From assembly GCA_016205025.1 (NCBI GenBank), contig JACQJO010000034.1, positions 1-38,996 of the forward strand: DNA of 38,996 bases, written 5' to 3'. The notes beneath the pieces were generated by a model. The model saw only the letters and a list, made by a program, of their open reading frames with translations, was not told where the DNA came from and ran no database searches. Origin of the DNA: Elusimicrobiota bacterium. GTDB taxonomy: Bacteria > Elusimicrobiota > Elusimicrobia > JACQPE01. Positions 23,273 through 32,776 of the stretch are shown in pieces (position 1 is the stretch's first letter; each line of letters begins with the position of its first letter). The position numbers and the translations under genes were made by a program.

Positions 23273-24787
23273 TTAAGTTTGCGTTGTGCGGCCCCAGAGT
23301 TCGAGGAAACGATTTAAAAATTCACGCTGAGACTTTTCCGTTTCAACGTAGCCGGCTAAAACCCAGGCTATTGTGAAGGCCTTGTGGTAGCCTTCAAGAC
23401 CTAGCGCTTTTGCTTTAAGGTAAGCGGGATGACTTTGGTTAATCCAAAGGGTGTTGTCTACCAGCCAGCCCAATTCTTTTCTCGTGGGTTCTTCGGTAAA
23501 TCCCATAGCCAAAGAGGCTCGTTTGCGTACGGATTTTGTTTCACCAGAGGCAGGTTCGGTTTGACCATTGTGATCGGCCAGTGTTTCCTCTGGTATTTGA
23601 GCAGGGTTAAGAACCGCTGTCCCGGCCTTGGTGTTTTCCAGCGACAAGGATTCGATAATGACGGCCGGCTCTTTGGGAACCCCGCGGACTCTTGCTTCTT
23701 TGGCTGTAGAAGGCGTCCATCCCACAAGGGCCGCTAATTCCGGAAAGTCGCCAACCAGTCCTCCCAAAACCCCGCCCATTTCTTTTTCCAGCGGCCGCAC
23801 TTTTAGTTCCCATTGGTTACTTTCTAAGGCTATGTCTTCGCCAAAGTCCTGGAGAATGGGAACCAGCGCGCTCTGAATAGCTTTGCGAAATTGGTAATAG
23901 AGTTTAAGGCTGTTTTTATCTCTCAAAAAATCAGCTTTGTTCGTGGTTAGGATTTTGGCCAGTTCAGGAATTTCAATGGCTCCGCTGATAAAAGCCGAGC
24001 CTTTCGGGATCAAGCCAAGCCAATCCCAGCCCTTTTTGATCACTTTGCCAAAGGTGGCAATGGCGATTCCCTGGAATTCTTGAGATAACGGCTCTGCGTA
24101 TTTGGCAATAAAGCCAATGCCGATAGGATTTCTCCTCTTGCCCATGCGAACAAAAAAGTCCCGATGAAGCCCAGTGTTAGCCGGCTGGGGCAGGGCCAGT
24201 GGTTCGCCATTGATAAAAAACCGGATGCCCTTTTTATAAATCAGTTTTAAAATTGGATCGAAATGGGAGTTAAGCAACGGCAGAAAATGTTGCCAGATCG
24301 CCTGTTGCACAAAATTGGGTCTAATGAGCAATGAGTCTTTTTGGTCTAGATAGATTGTTACCATCGTTCCTTTTTCCTTAAGTAATCCTAGGGGCAGGGT
24401 GTATTGCCAGGGGGCCTTAAGGGGGGTTTTGAGATGCCAGGTGGTCGCTCCATGAAAAGAAGCGCTTTTGGTTTCGGTAACAACGGTTTGCGCGATCAGC
24501 AAGGCAAGTTTGGCCCCCACGCCGGCAAAGCCGATTCCGTTTCCCCGAGTTTTTGTGGTGGCCGCGATGTCATGATAGGTTTTTAACTCCTTTCTTTTCA
24601 TGCCCTTGCCGTTGTCGGCTACGGTCATTGATCGGCGCTCCTCATCCGTAGTGATTAAGATTTCGGAAGCTCCGGAATCAAGGCCGTTGGCCACGAGTTC
24701 GGTTAAAATAACTTCTTCGATAGCAAGGGGGTAGCTGTCTCGGATGTCTTCGAGTAGATGTTTAAGGTTGATCCGTGTTTCACCCAC
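23273..24787 (-). CDS. GHKL-family ATPase (Hsp90/MutL-type ATP-binding protein)
   Basis: 504 aa. The N-terminal ATP site has all Bergerat-fold boxes: N-box ELVANGLDSGA (Glu30, Asn34), G1 DNGKGM (58-63) and G2 GIGFAGVGAKLAL (84-96). About residues 100-320 form a second, transducer-like region; the C-terminal third is low in known motifs and ends in a helical segment rich in Trp and Tyr. It is not a histidine kinase (no H-box or receiver) and lacks MutL C-terminal features. Possible roles: a MORC-like or defence-related ATPase. Start is a GTG at 24787 with no clear RBS; a slightly different start cannot be excluded. Confidence 0.75.
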   Translation of the reverse strand: MGETRINLKHLLEDIRDSYPLAIEEVILTELVANGLDSGASEILITTDEERRSMTVADNGKGMKRKELKTYHDIAATTKTRGNGIGFAGVGAKLALLIAQTVVTETKSASFHGATTWHLKTPLKAPWQYTLPLGLLKEKGTMVTIYLDQKDSLLIRPNFVQQAIWQHFLPLLNSHFDPILKLIYKKGIRFFINGEPLALPQPANTGLHRDFFVRMGKRRNPIGIGFIAKYAEPLSQEFQGIAIATFGKVIKKGWDWLGLIPKGSAFISGAIEIPELAKILTTNKADFLRDKNSLKLYYQFRKAIQSALVPILQDFGEDIALESNQWELKVRPLEKEMGGVLGGLVGDFPELAALVGWTPSTAKEARVRGVPKEPAVIIESLSLENTKAGTAVLNPAQIPEETLADHNGQTEPASGETKSVRKRASLAMGFTEEPTRKELGWLVDNTLWINQSHPAYLKAKALGLEGYHKAFTIAWVLAGYVETEKSQREFLNRFLELWGRTTQT

Positions 24788-24840
24788 AGAGTCATTCTAC
24801 CACTGGGCATCGCCTTAGGCCCCTGTTTTTGCGCCATATC

Positions 24841-24940
24841 TAGGAGCCTGTCCCGCATAAGGATTCCGTCTTTTTTTCGATAGTTGAATTAATTTAGTTC
24901 ATCTTTTTTCGAGCCTCAATTCGCATCAGAGGTTACTGCT
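24841..24940 (+). repeat. Diverged direct repeat, copy 1
   Basis: Begins taggagcctgtcccgcataa and ends near attcgcatcagagg. It matches 25861-25959 over its full length by eye, roughly seven bases in ten and best at both ends. The two copies bracket the outer-membrane protein gene. Confidence 0.75.
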
Positions 24941-25022
24941 TGCATATTGCGCCATCCCGGTCACCCAAGGGATCCAGGTAGCGGCGTTTTAGAGGTACTT
25001 TTTGAGTGGGAAAGAAAGTGGA

Positions 25023-25092
25023 CTTTAGGCCCAATCGCATCTTCCCCTGGGACCCAGAAAAATTTGCCCAAAGGGCCCGCGACAAATAGAAG
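25023..25092 (+). promoter_or_regulatory. Conserved leader element, copy B
   Basis: Begins ctttaggcccaat and ends aatttgcccaaagggcccgc followed by gaca, matching copy A at 16347-16413 in both end blocks and overall length (70 against 67 bases). It is about 78 bases upstream of the outer-membrane protein start. Confidence 0.5.
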
Positions 25093-25170
25093 GTTTGAAT
25101 GTAGAATTTTCCCTAGCGGGGCCGGAAAAGTGGCGTGGGAAAACCTAATGGATACATGGAGGAATCTTAA

Positions 25171-25863
25171 ATGAAAAAGGCGGCTAGGATATTAACCATC
25201 TTTCTCGGTGTAACGGTATCTTTGAGTGCTGGCGAGCTATCGCATAGTAAGACAAACTTTTTCAATATGTCCAAAAATGTTGGCGAAAAGTTCGGTGAAA
25301 ATTCCAAGATCAGAGAAAAGTCGCGGTGGGCCTGGAATGTCGGCCTTTCTGGTTATGGCCCCGCTCATTCTGACTTTGCTTTTGGGAATATAAATCCCGA
25401 CGGCGGAAGTGACCTAAGCATGAATCTTAATGGGAGACTGGTTTATGGGATTAACAAGCCCATAGCCCCATTTTTCGAGGTCAACACGATGCGGCCGACA
25501 TATGCGACCTGGAGAGACGACGGAAAGATCCAGCTTACTCGTTATAACAATCCTATTTACTTGGGTCTTCGGGCTAGTTTGGGGAAATTGCCCTTCGAGG
25601 TAATTGCCGGAGGCGGACCGGTTAGGACCATTAATCAAGTTCACAAGAGTAGAGACCCTTATCCGGGTTCCTACGTAAGCGATGGAGGAAGCTGGAGTTT
25701 GGGTACTAAAGCTGGACTGAAGGCTTTGTTTGTCAATGAGAAGGACTTCAAGGCCGCTCTTGAATTTTCTTGGAACCGTTTCTTTAATTTTGACCGCCCA
25801 GAGAGAAGCAGAAATGTTTTTTTGTTTGGCATGAACGCAGATATGGGAGATGGAGTTTTCTAG
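25171..25863 (+). CDS. Predicted outer-membrane beta-barrel protein
   Basis: 230 aa with a signal peptide (MKKAARILTIFLGVTVSLSAG). The mature protein alternates polar and hydrophobic residues in about eight strands (for example WAWNVGLSGYGP, PIYLGLRASLG, GSWSLGTKAGLKALF, RNVFLFGMNADMGDGVF) and ends in Phe, the beta-barrel assembly signature. An eight-strand, OmpA/OmpW-like barrel is likely; ligand unknown. RBS ggagg is 8 bases upstream. The stop codon tag at 25861 is the first three bases of direct-repeat copy 2, so the present C-terminus touches the repeat, and it shares a leader element with the exported protein at 16472. Confidence 0.72.
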   Translation: MKKAARILTIFLGVTVSLSAGELSHSKTNFFNMSKNVGEKFGENSKIREKSRWAWNVGLSGYGPAHSDFAFGNINPDGGSDLSMNLNGRLVYGINKPIAPFFEVNTMRPTYATWRDDGKIQLTRYNNPIYLGLRASLGKLPFEVIAGGGPVRTINQVHKSRDPYPGSYVSDGGSWSLGTKAGLKALFVNEKDFKAALEFSWNRFFNFDRPERSRNVFLFGMNADMGDGVF

Positions 25864-25959
25864 GAGCCTCTCCAGCATAAGCATTCCGGCTTTTCAATAA
25901 TCAGATCAATCCAGCCCATTGTGTTTCGAGCATCCATTCGCGTCAGAGCTCATAGAGAG
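25861..25959 (+). repeat. Diverged direct repeat, copy 2
   Basis: Begins taggagcctctccagcataa and ends attcgcgtcagagctc. Second copy of the repeat at 24841. It lies directly before the truncated transposase gene and could be the left end of that insertion sequence. Confidence 0.75.
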
Positions 25960-26003
25960 ATAAAATTTCTCCGTTGTCGAATCATTCGATAACGGGAGGA
26001 AAT

Positions 26004-26387
26004 ATGACTATGCGAACCTTTCGGCCCTATGATCCGACCCAAGTTTTCCTGCTGCCGCCGTCCTTGCAGGAATGGCTTCCCGCCAAACACCTGGCGTATT
26101 TCATCTTGGACATTGTTCCCTCGTTAGATTTAGACGCCGTTTTGAAGTCCTACGGTCCTCCGTCACGAGGAACCGTGCCCTTTGATCCGCGAATGATGAT
26201 TGGAATTTTACTCTATGGCTATTGCGTTGGAACGCCTTCAAGCCGCAGGATTGCCAAGAGACTTGAAGAGGACATAGCGTTTCGAGTCCTGGCGGCTAAC
26301 CAGCAGCCGGACTTTCGGACGATTTCAGAATTTCGCCGTCTGCACCTTAAATCGCTTAAGAGGTTGGGGTCAAGTCTTTACAATTAA
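26004..26387 (+). pseudogene. Truncated transposase, IS1182-like N-terminal fragment
   Basis: About 120 residues of a transposase N-terminus: MTMRTFRPYDPTQVFLLPP... then FDPRMMIGILLYGYCVGTPSSRRI and FRTISEFRRLHLKSLKRL, the DUF772-type helical domain of IS1182-like elements. RBS gggagga (25994-26000) precedes the ATG at 26004. The catalytic DDE core is missing. The frame runs into a palindromic repeat at 26367 and stops shortly after, so the gene was cut by the repeat or by a deletion ending there. It is not functional. Confidence 0.8.
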
Positions 26388-26438
26388 CTTTTTTTTTCTA
26401 ACCCCTTAAATATGCAGTTAATTGTAAAGACTTGACCC
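26367..26438. repeat. Palindromic repeat with 23-bp arms at transposase breakpoint
   Basis: Arms gggtcaagtctttacaatta... (26367-26389) and its exact complement (26416-26438) around a 26-nt AT-rich loop. It is followed by short tandem repeats of ctatcgt and gaccctactatcgct up to about 26500. It replaces the missing 3' part of the transposase. Confidence 0.88.
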
Positions 26439-26510
26439 TACTATCGTACTATCGTATCGTATCGTGACCCTACTATCGCTGACCCTACTATCGCTTTCTA
26501 TCGCTTTGAT
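26439..26510. repeat. Tandem CTATCG / GACCCTACTATCGCT repeats
   Basis: Two copies of gaccctactatcgct in a row, preceded by ctatcgtactatcgtatcgt and followed by tctatcgct. The unit reuses gaccctactatcg, the junction formed by the neighbouring palindrome arm, so it looks like slippage or repeated insertion. Confidence 0.7.
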
Positions 26511-26646
26511 TTGATTTTTCACAGCTTTAATTATTTAGGCCATCCTTGATTTTAACAAAGGTCTTTGGACCTAGAAAGAGTAGCCCTAAAGACCCAGAAA
26601 TTTTTAGGGTCCGGCGTTTGATAATATTGTGGTTTCTCCCTGATTT

Positions 26647-27417
26647 ATGGATCTCATCATAACGCCTGTTTGGAGCGGGCCGTCGGTTATCAATATCGGT
26701 TCCCAGATAGCGCTTGGGCTTTTGATCGCTTTTTTTGAAAGCGGAAAATTTAACACGCCCTACAGCAAATTCAGCAAGGGCGGCACGATTAACATGCGCT
26801 TGGCCGCGATTCTTGTTTATTTTTCTCCCATTGTGGCTTACACCGCTTCTTATATTCAGGCCAGCTCTCCCAAGTCGCCCTATCACGTCGCGCTCTTGGC
26901 GGGGTTCACCCTGCATTTTGGCAAGCGCTGTTTGGAATCCTTGTTTTTACATAAGTTTTCCCGGCGCGTTGGCCTGCCGGTCATTGCCGTGGTGGGTTTC
27001 GCGTATACCAGCGTGGCTGTTTTAGCGGGGCAGCTGCACAACGCTAAAGTGCCGGAAGTTTATGGGTACGCTTTTGGGCCGTCCTTATTGTTGGCCGGCG
27101 CGGCCGTCATGTTTTTTGGAGAGCTCCTCAATTTTTATCACCACTATCTTTTGGCCAAACTGCGCCGGGGCCAAGAGCGGGAGTATCGCGTGCCGCAGGG
27201 GGGCCTTTTCCGTTACGTGGCCTGCCCGCATTACCTGGCTGAAATTGTTGCCTGGTTTGGGTATGCCTTAATGTCGCGGCATCTTGAGATGTACGGCGTT
27301 GTTTTTATTTTCACCTGTTACCTGGCCGCCAGAAGCCGCAAAACATCCCAGTGGTACCAAAAAAACGTGCCGGGCTACCCGGCCGATCGTCGTTCTCTTG
27401 TGCCTTATTTATTTTAG
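26647..27417 (+). CDS. Steroid 5-alpha-reductase-like (SRD5A/TECR fold) membrane enzyme
   Basis: 256 aa with about six or seven predicted transmembrane helices. The C-terminal third has the full signature of 3-oxo-5-alpha-steroid 4-dehydrogenase-like proteins: NFYHHYLLAKLR, then VPQGGLFRYVACPHYLAE, then a WY...YPADRRSLVPYLF ending, where the family binds NADPH. In eukaryotes this family reduces steroid, polyprenol or very-long-chain enoyl-CoA double bonds. In bacteria the role is not settled; an enoyl-lipid reductase would fit the lipid synthase operon elsewhere in the window, but nothing links them directly. Neighbours are a transposon remnant and tgt. Confidence 0.82.
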   Translation: MDLIITPVWSGPSVINIGSQIALGLLIAFFESGKFNTPYSKFSKGGTINMRLAAILVYFSPIVAYTASYIQASSPKSPYHVALLAGFTLHFGKRCLESLFLHKFSRRVGLPVIAVVGFAYTSVAVLAGQLHNAKVPEVYGYAFGPSLLLAGAAVMFFGELLNFYHHYLLAKLRRGQEREYRVPQGGLFRYVACPHYLAEIVAWFGYALMSRHLEMYGVVFIFTCYLAARSRKTSQWYQKNVPGYPADRRSLVPYLF

Positions 27418-27450
27418 CGGCACCGGCGTTTTGGGTTAAAATCTTTACAT

Positions 27451-29112
<1,662 letters not shown>

Positions 29113-29115
29113 ACA

Positions 29116-30549
29116 GTGAAGAACATTCAGGTTCGGCTGGCCATTATCGGGGCTGTCACGGCCTTGGGTTTTGTTTTGTTGGCTCCCTCGGTGCTGTGGT
29201 ATCTCAAATCTCCCGAAATCCGCAAGGAGCTTGAGCGCGCCAAGCGCGTGCCGCGCTGGCTGATTCGTTTGGGATTGGACCTTCGCGGCGGCACTCATCT
29301 TTTGATGGAACTGGATTTAGACAAACTCTCCCAGCAGGCGGACCGGCAGATCACCGCGCAGGACGCTTTGGACCGGGCGGTGGAGATCATCAGAAACCGC
29401 GTGGATCAATTTGGGGTGTCGGAGCCTTTCATCGCCAAGCAGGGGGACCGCTTTATCGTGGTGCAGCTGCCCGGCATATCGGACCCCAGGCGCGCCAAAG
29501 ACATTATCGGCAAAACCGCCCTTCTTGAATTTCGCATGGTGGATGATTCCGAGGCCGCCAACCGCGCTTTGGAAAAAATTCGCGATTTAGGCGAAGAGCC
29601 CTGGGACCAAGAGGGCCGCATCAAGGCTTTGGCGGCCAAGCTTCTGCCCAAAGATACCGCGCTGTTTCGATCGCGCGACGGCGAAAGCTATTACCTGCTG
29701 CGAACCACCGCCGCTTTAACAGGCGCCTATTTGGTTAACGCGCGCGTTGAGATGGGCGATTACAGTTTTCCGCACGTTTCCCTGGTGTTTAACGCCGAGG
29801 GCGGCCGGCGCTTCGGCCAGCTGACCGGAGCCAATGTGGGCAAAAATATGGCGATCGTCTTAGATGAAAGAGTCCAATCCGCGCCGGTGATCCGGGAGCG
29901 AATCGGCGGAGGGCGCGCCATCATCGAAGGCAACTTTTCAATGGAAGACGCGAGAGATTTGGCTTTGATTCTGCGCGCCGGCGCTCTGCCCGCGCCGGTC
30001 AGAATCGCGGAGGAAAGAACCGTCGGCCCCTCCCTGGGAGAAGATTCCATCAGGAGAGGCGTGCGGGCTTCGCTCGGAGCCACGTTGTTGATTTTTGTAT
30101 TTATGGCGTTGTATTACCGGACTAGCGGCGTGGTGGCGGACACCTGTTTGGCTTTGAACACTTTCTTGACCATGGCCGCCTTGGCCGCCTTTGGGGCGAC
30201 CCTGACCTTGCCTGGGTTGGCGGGTTTGGCTTTGAGCATCGGCATGTCGGTTGACGCCAACGTGCTGATTTTTGAACGCATTCGTGAGGAATTAAAGCTG
30301 GGCAAAACGGTGCGCGTCGCGCTCGATACCGGCTATGAGAGAGCGCTGGGGCCCATCATTGACGGCAACATGACCGTTTTGATCGCGGCCGCGTTTTTAT
30401 TTCAATTCGGGTCCGGTCCCGTCAAGGGTTTCGCGGTCACTTTAACCATCGGCCTGATCGCCTCGATGTTCACCGCCGTTTTTGTCAGCCGCACGTTGTT
30501 TTCGATGTATTACGAGTCGCGCCGCCAGGTCCAGACGATTTCAATATAA
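29116..30549 (+). CDS. secD: Protein-export membrane protein SecD
   Basis: 477 aa. The first helix is followed by GLDLRGGTHLLMELDLD, the P1 periplasmic domain (FPHVSLVFNAEGGRRFG), then the RND-type five-helix bundle with SLGEDSIRRGVRASL, GLALSIGMSVDANVLIFERI and the closing GFAVTLTIGLIASMFTAVFVSRTLF. With SecF it uses the proton gradient to pull exported proteins through. The GTG start at 29116 is 3 bp after yajC, and SecF follows after 2 bp. The P1 domain is shorter than in E. coli, as in many non-proteobacteria. Confidence 0.95.
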   Translation: MKNIQVRLAIIGAVTALGFVLLAPSVLWYLKSPEIRKELERAKRVPRWLIRLGLDLRGGTHLLMELDLDKLSQQADRQITAQDALDRAVEIIRNRVDQFGVSEPFIAKQGDRFIVVQLPGISDPRRAKDIIGKTALLEFRMVDDSEAANRALEKIRDLGEEPWDQEGRIKALAAKLLPKDTALFRSRDGESYYLLRTTAALTGAYLVNARVEMGDYSFPHVSLVFNAEGGRRFGQLTGANVGKNMAIVLDERVQSAPVIRERIGGGRAIIEGNFSMEDARDLALILRAGALPAPVRIAEERTVGPSLGEDSIRRGVRASLGATLLIFVFMALYYRTSGVVADTCLALNTFLTMAALAAFGATLTLPGLAGLALSIGMSVDANVLIFERIREELKLGKTVRVALDTGYERALGPIIDGNMTVLIAAAFLFQFGSGPVKGFAVTLTIGLIASMFTAVFVSRTLFSMYYESRRQVQTISI

Positions 30550-30551
30550 AC

Positions 30552-31514
30552 ATGGGAAAACCAGAATTCCAAACAAAACCGCCGCAGGCGGCCGCCGCGC
30601 GGCCCGTTGTTAATTTTTTTGAACTGATCCCTAAAACAAATTTTGATTTCATCGGATGGGCGTATGCTTTTTACGCGCTGTCGGGTTTGTTGGTTTTGGC
30701 CACCGCGGCCTATCTCTTCACGCGCGGTGTGCCCACCGGAGTTGAGTTTAGAGGCGGCATCGTCGTTCAATTCCAGGTTCCTCCCTCGGTTCAAATCGAC
30801 GATATTCGCGGCGCCTTGGCCCAAGCCGGTCTTGACCATGAGGTGCAGAGCCTGGGCACTCCCGGCCAGTACTTGGCCAAGTTTAAGCGCGAGGAGGAGG
30901 AAAAAGATTTAGACGGACGCCTTGGGCAGGTTCTCTCCGGTTTGGCCCCCGGCCAAGAACACCAGATTCTTTCCAAGGACTTCGTGGGCGCGGTTGTGGG
31001 CGAAAGACTGCGCGAACAGGCCTTGTTCGCGATCGCTTTGTCCATGCTGGGCATGATCGTTTACGTTGGGTTTCGATTTCGCAATCTCATCTGGGGCGTG
31101 GCCGCGGTGGTGGCCATTATTCACGACGTTTTTCTTTCGATCGGTTTTCTGACGTTTTGGGGTTTTGAGATCGATCTTGTGCTGGTGGCCGCGCTGTTGA
31201 CCCTGGCCGGATATTCCGTCAACGACACCGTGGTTATTTTTGACCGCTTGCGCGAAAGAATCAGGATATACCCCAGGGAAAATCTTAAAGACGCCATCAA
31301 TCGCGCGGTCAACGACACGCTAAGTCGGACTCTTTTGGTGGCGGGCGCCATGTTTTTGTCGGTTTTGGCTTTGGCGTTGTGGGGCGGAATGAATTTGAAG
31401 CCTTTTTCGGTCACCCTGCTTTTTGGCGTCGTTGTGGGGTCTTATTCCACGCTCGGCATCGCGGTGAATTTGGTTTATACATGGGCCCAATGGACCGGCC
31501 TAAGAGCAAGATAA
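30552..31514 (+). CDS. secF: Protein-export membrane protein SecF
   Basis: 320 aa with the SecF plan: one N-terminal helix (FYALSGLLVLATAAYLFTRG), GVEFRGGIVVQFQ, a short periplasmic domain, then five helices with LTLAGYSVNDTVVIFDRLRERI and SRTLLVAGAMFLSVLALALWGG. It pairs with SecD, and the ATG lies 2 bp after the secD stop. Together with yajC the full SecDF-YajC set is encoded. Confidence 0.95.
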   Translation: MGKPEFQTKPPQAAAARPVVNFFELIPKTNFDFIGWAYAFYALSGLLVLATAAYLFTRGVPTGVEFRGGIVVQFQVPPSVQIDDIRGALAQAGLDHEVQSLGTPGQYLAKFKREEEEKDLDGRLGQVLSGLAPGQEHQILSKDFVGAVVGERLREQALFAIALSMLGMIVYVGFRFRNLIWGVAAVVAIIHDVFLSIGFLTFWGFEIDLVLVAALLTLAGYSVNDTVVIFDRLRERIRIYPRENLKDAINRAVNDTLSRTLLVAGAMFLSVLALALWGGMNLKPFSVTLLFGVVVGSYSTLGIAVNLVYTWAQWTGLRAR

Positions 31515-31523
31515 TAAAAATTT

Positions 31524-32135
31524 GTGAGAAAAATTAAAAAACCTAAGCTTTCCGTTAAGCCCCGGGAAATCTTTTACTGCCTTAAGAGAAATAAAAAATT
31601 GGGCGATCTGACCGAAGAGACGATCGAGGAGATCGCGGCCGAAGTTTGCTTGGATAAATGGTTTGATCCCGGCTGTGTCTATGAAAACATATCGGCGCAG
31701 GAAGCCGAAAGCCTGGGAGTCTCCGGCGTGGGCCAGGCGGTCACCTGGGCCATCGCCACGCTGGGCGACCACGGATACGAGGAGGCTTTAAAGAAAGCCA
31801 AAGAGAGCCCCACCCCTTGCCATGCCGACGTCATGTGGGCTTGGGGCGAGGTGATGCTCGGCAAGCTGGCTGATTTCACCAATAACTTGATCGGCAAGGA
31901 GGCGGCGGGCGAAACCTTGGAAATCGGCCCTTCGCGCACCATTGATTTAAAAGAAAACCGCGAACTTTTTGATGTGGCGTGGCGCAAACTCGAGCCCGAA
32001 CAAAAAATCGGAGCCCGGTTGGTCAACGACCCTCTCGATGGGTCCGTGAGAATTTCACCGGCGATGAGCCGGGTTTGGGCTGTTCCCTGGCTGACCAAAA
32101 AAGAGAAAAAACAGTTGGCGTTGCAGGGAAATTGA
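31524..32135 (+). CDS. Conserved-looking protein of unknown function between secF and the acyltransferase
   Basis: 203 aa, soluble, no signal peptide. It contains several helical segments, a cluster with Cys and Trp (CLDKWFDPGCVYENIS near 43-58; PCHADVMWAWGEV near 97-110) and an acidic/basic C-terminus ending KKEKKQLALQGN. I do not recognise the family. The start is GTG at 31524. The stop overlaps the likely TTG start of the DUF374 gene (32132-32135), so it belongs to the export/LPS operon. Its role is unknown. Confidence 0.6.
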   Translation: MRKIKKPKLSVKPREIFYCLKRNKKLGDLTEETIEEIAAEVCLDKWFDPGCVYENISAQEAESLGVSGVGQAVTWAIATLGDHGYEEALKKAKESPTPCHADVMWAWGEVMLGKLADFTNNLIGKEAAGETLEIGPSRTIDLKENRELFDVAWRKLEPEQKIGARLVNDPLDGSVRISPAMSRVWAVPWLTKKEKKQLALQGN

Positions 32136-32776
32136 TTGATCGTTTCAAGATTTGGCTGGTTGTCCGCGTCCTCTGGCTTTACACCTATTTCGTCGGTCTA
32201 ACCTCCCGCGTGCGTTGGATCGGACGCGAATTCGAGCAGGATTTAATCCGCCGTAAAATTCCGGCCATTTACGCTTTTTGGCATGGCCGCCAGGCCATGC
32301 TTCTTTACTACCACAAGGGAAAAGACATTTCGATTTTGATTTCGCCGAGCAAAGACGGCGAGATCGTGGCCAGGATCGCGGCGTGCTACGGCATTCCCTC
32401 GGTCCGGGGCTCTTCGCGCAAAAAACCGGCAGAAGGCTTGATCCGCTTGGTGCGCGTGATCAAGAGGGGAGGGCATATCGCGATCACGCCGGACGGCCCC
32501 TTGGGCCCGGCCCAATCGGTCAAACAGGGCGTGCTTTACCTGGCCCAGGCGCTGGGCGTTCCCATTCTGCCTTTAACCTCGTCCTACGCGCGCAAAGTTG
32601 TTTTTAAAAGCTGGGACCGGTTTAACTTTCCGTTTCCCTTCAACCGCGCCGTGGTGGCCTATGGCTCTCCCATCTATGTGAAAAAAGAGGAGGATTTTGG
32701 CCGCAAGACCGAAGAACTCAAGCAAGTTTTGGATAATTTAACGCGTCAAGCCGATGATTTGGTTTCTGCTCTATAA
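32132..32776 (+). CDS. DUF374 lysophospholipid acyltransferase-like protein
   Basis: 214 aa. After a membrane-anchor helix (IWLVVRVLWLYTYFVGL) it has AFWHGRQAML, SPSKDGE, RGSSRKKP and ITPDGPLGP, the ordered motifs of the DUF374 branch of the LPLAT acyltransferase superfamily. In some bacteria these acylate lipid A or related glycolipids. I chose the TTG at 32132 because it overlaps the upstream stop in a TTGA and leads directly into the anchor; an ATG at 31979 would add a non-homologous run from another gene's frame. It overlaps waaA by 23 bp. Confidence 0.8.
   Translation: MIDRFKIWLVVRVLWLYTYFVGLTSRVRWIGREFEQDLIRRKIPAIYAFWHGRQAMLLYYHKGKDISILISPSKDGEIVARIAACYGIPSVRGSSRKKPAEGLIRLVRVIKRGGHIAITPDGPLGPAQSVKQGVLYLAQALGVPILPLTSSYARKVVFKSWDRFNFPFPFNRAVVAYGSPIYVKKEEDFGRKTEELKQVLDNLTRQADDLVSAL

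Larger units (their letters stand above)
24788..25170. other. 383-bp gene-free stretch: repeat copy plus leader
   Basis: Divergent promoter region of the GHKL ATPase and the outer-membrane protein gene. It holds direct-repeat copy 1 (24841-24940), the conserved leader element copy B (25023-25092) and an RBS ggagg at 25158-25162. No other gene is supported. Confidence 0.7.

Noticed and set aside
26560..26620. Third copy of the leader element
   Set aside because: gacccagaaa and a tagggtcc pairing are similar to copy B, but the two diagnostic end blocks are absent.
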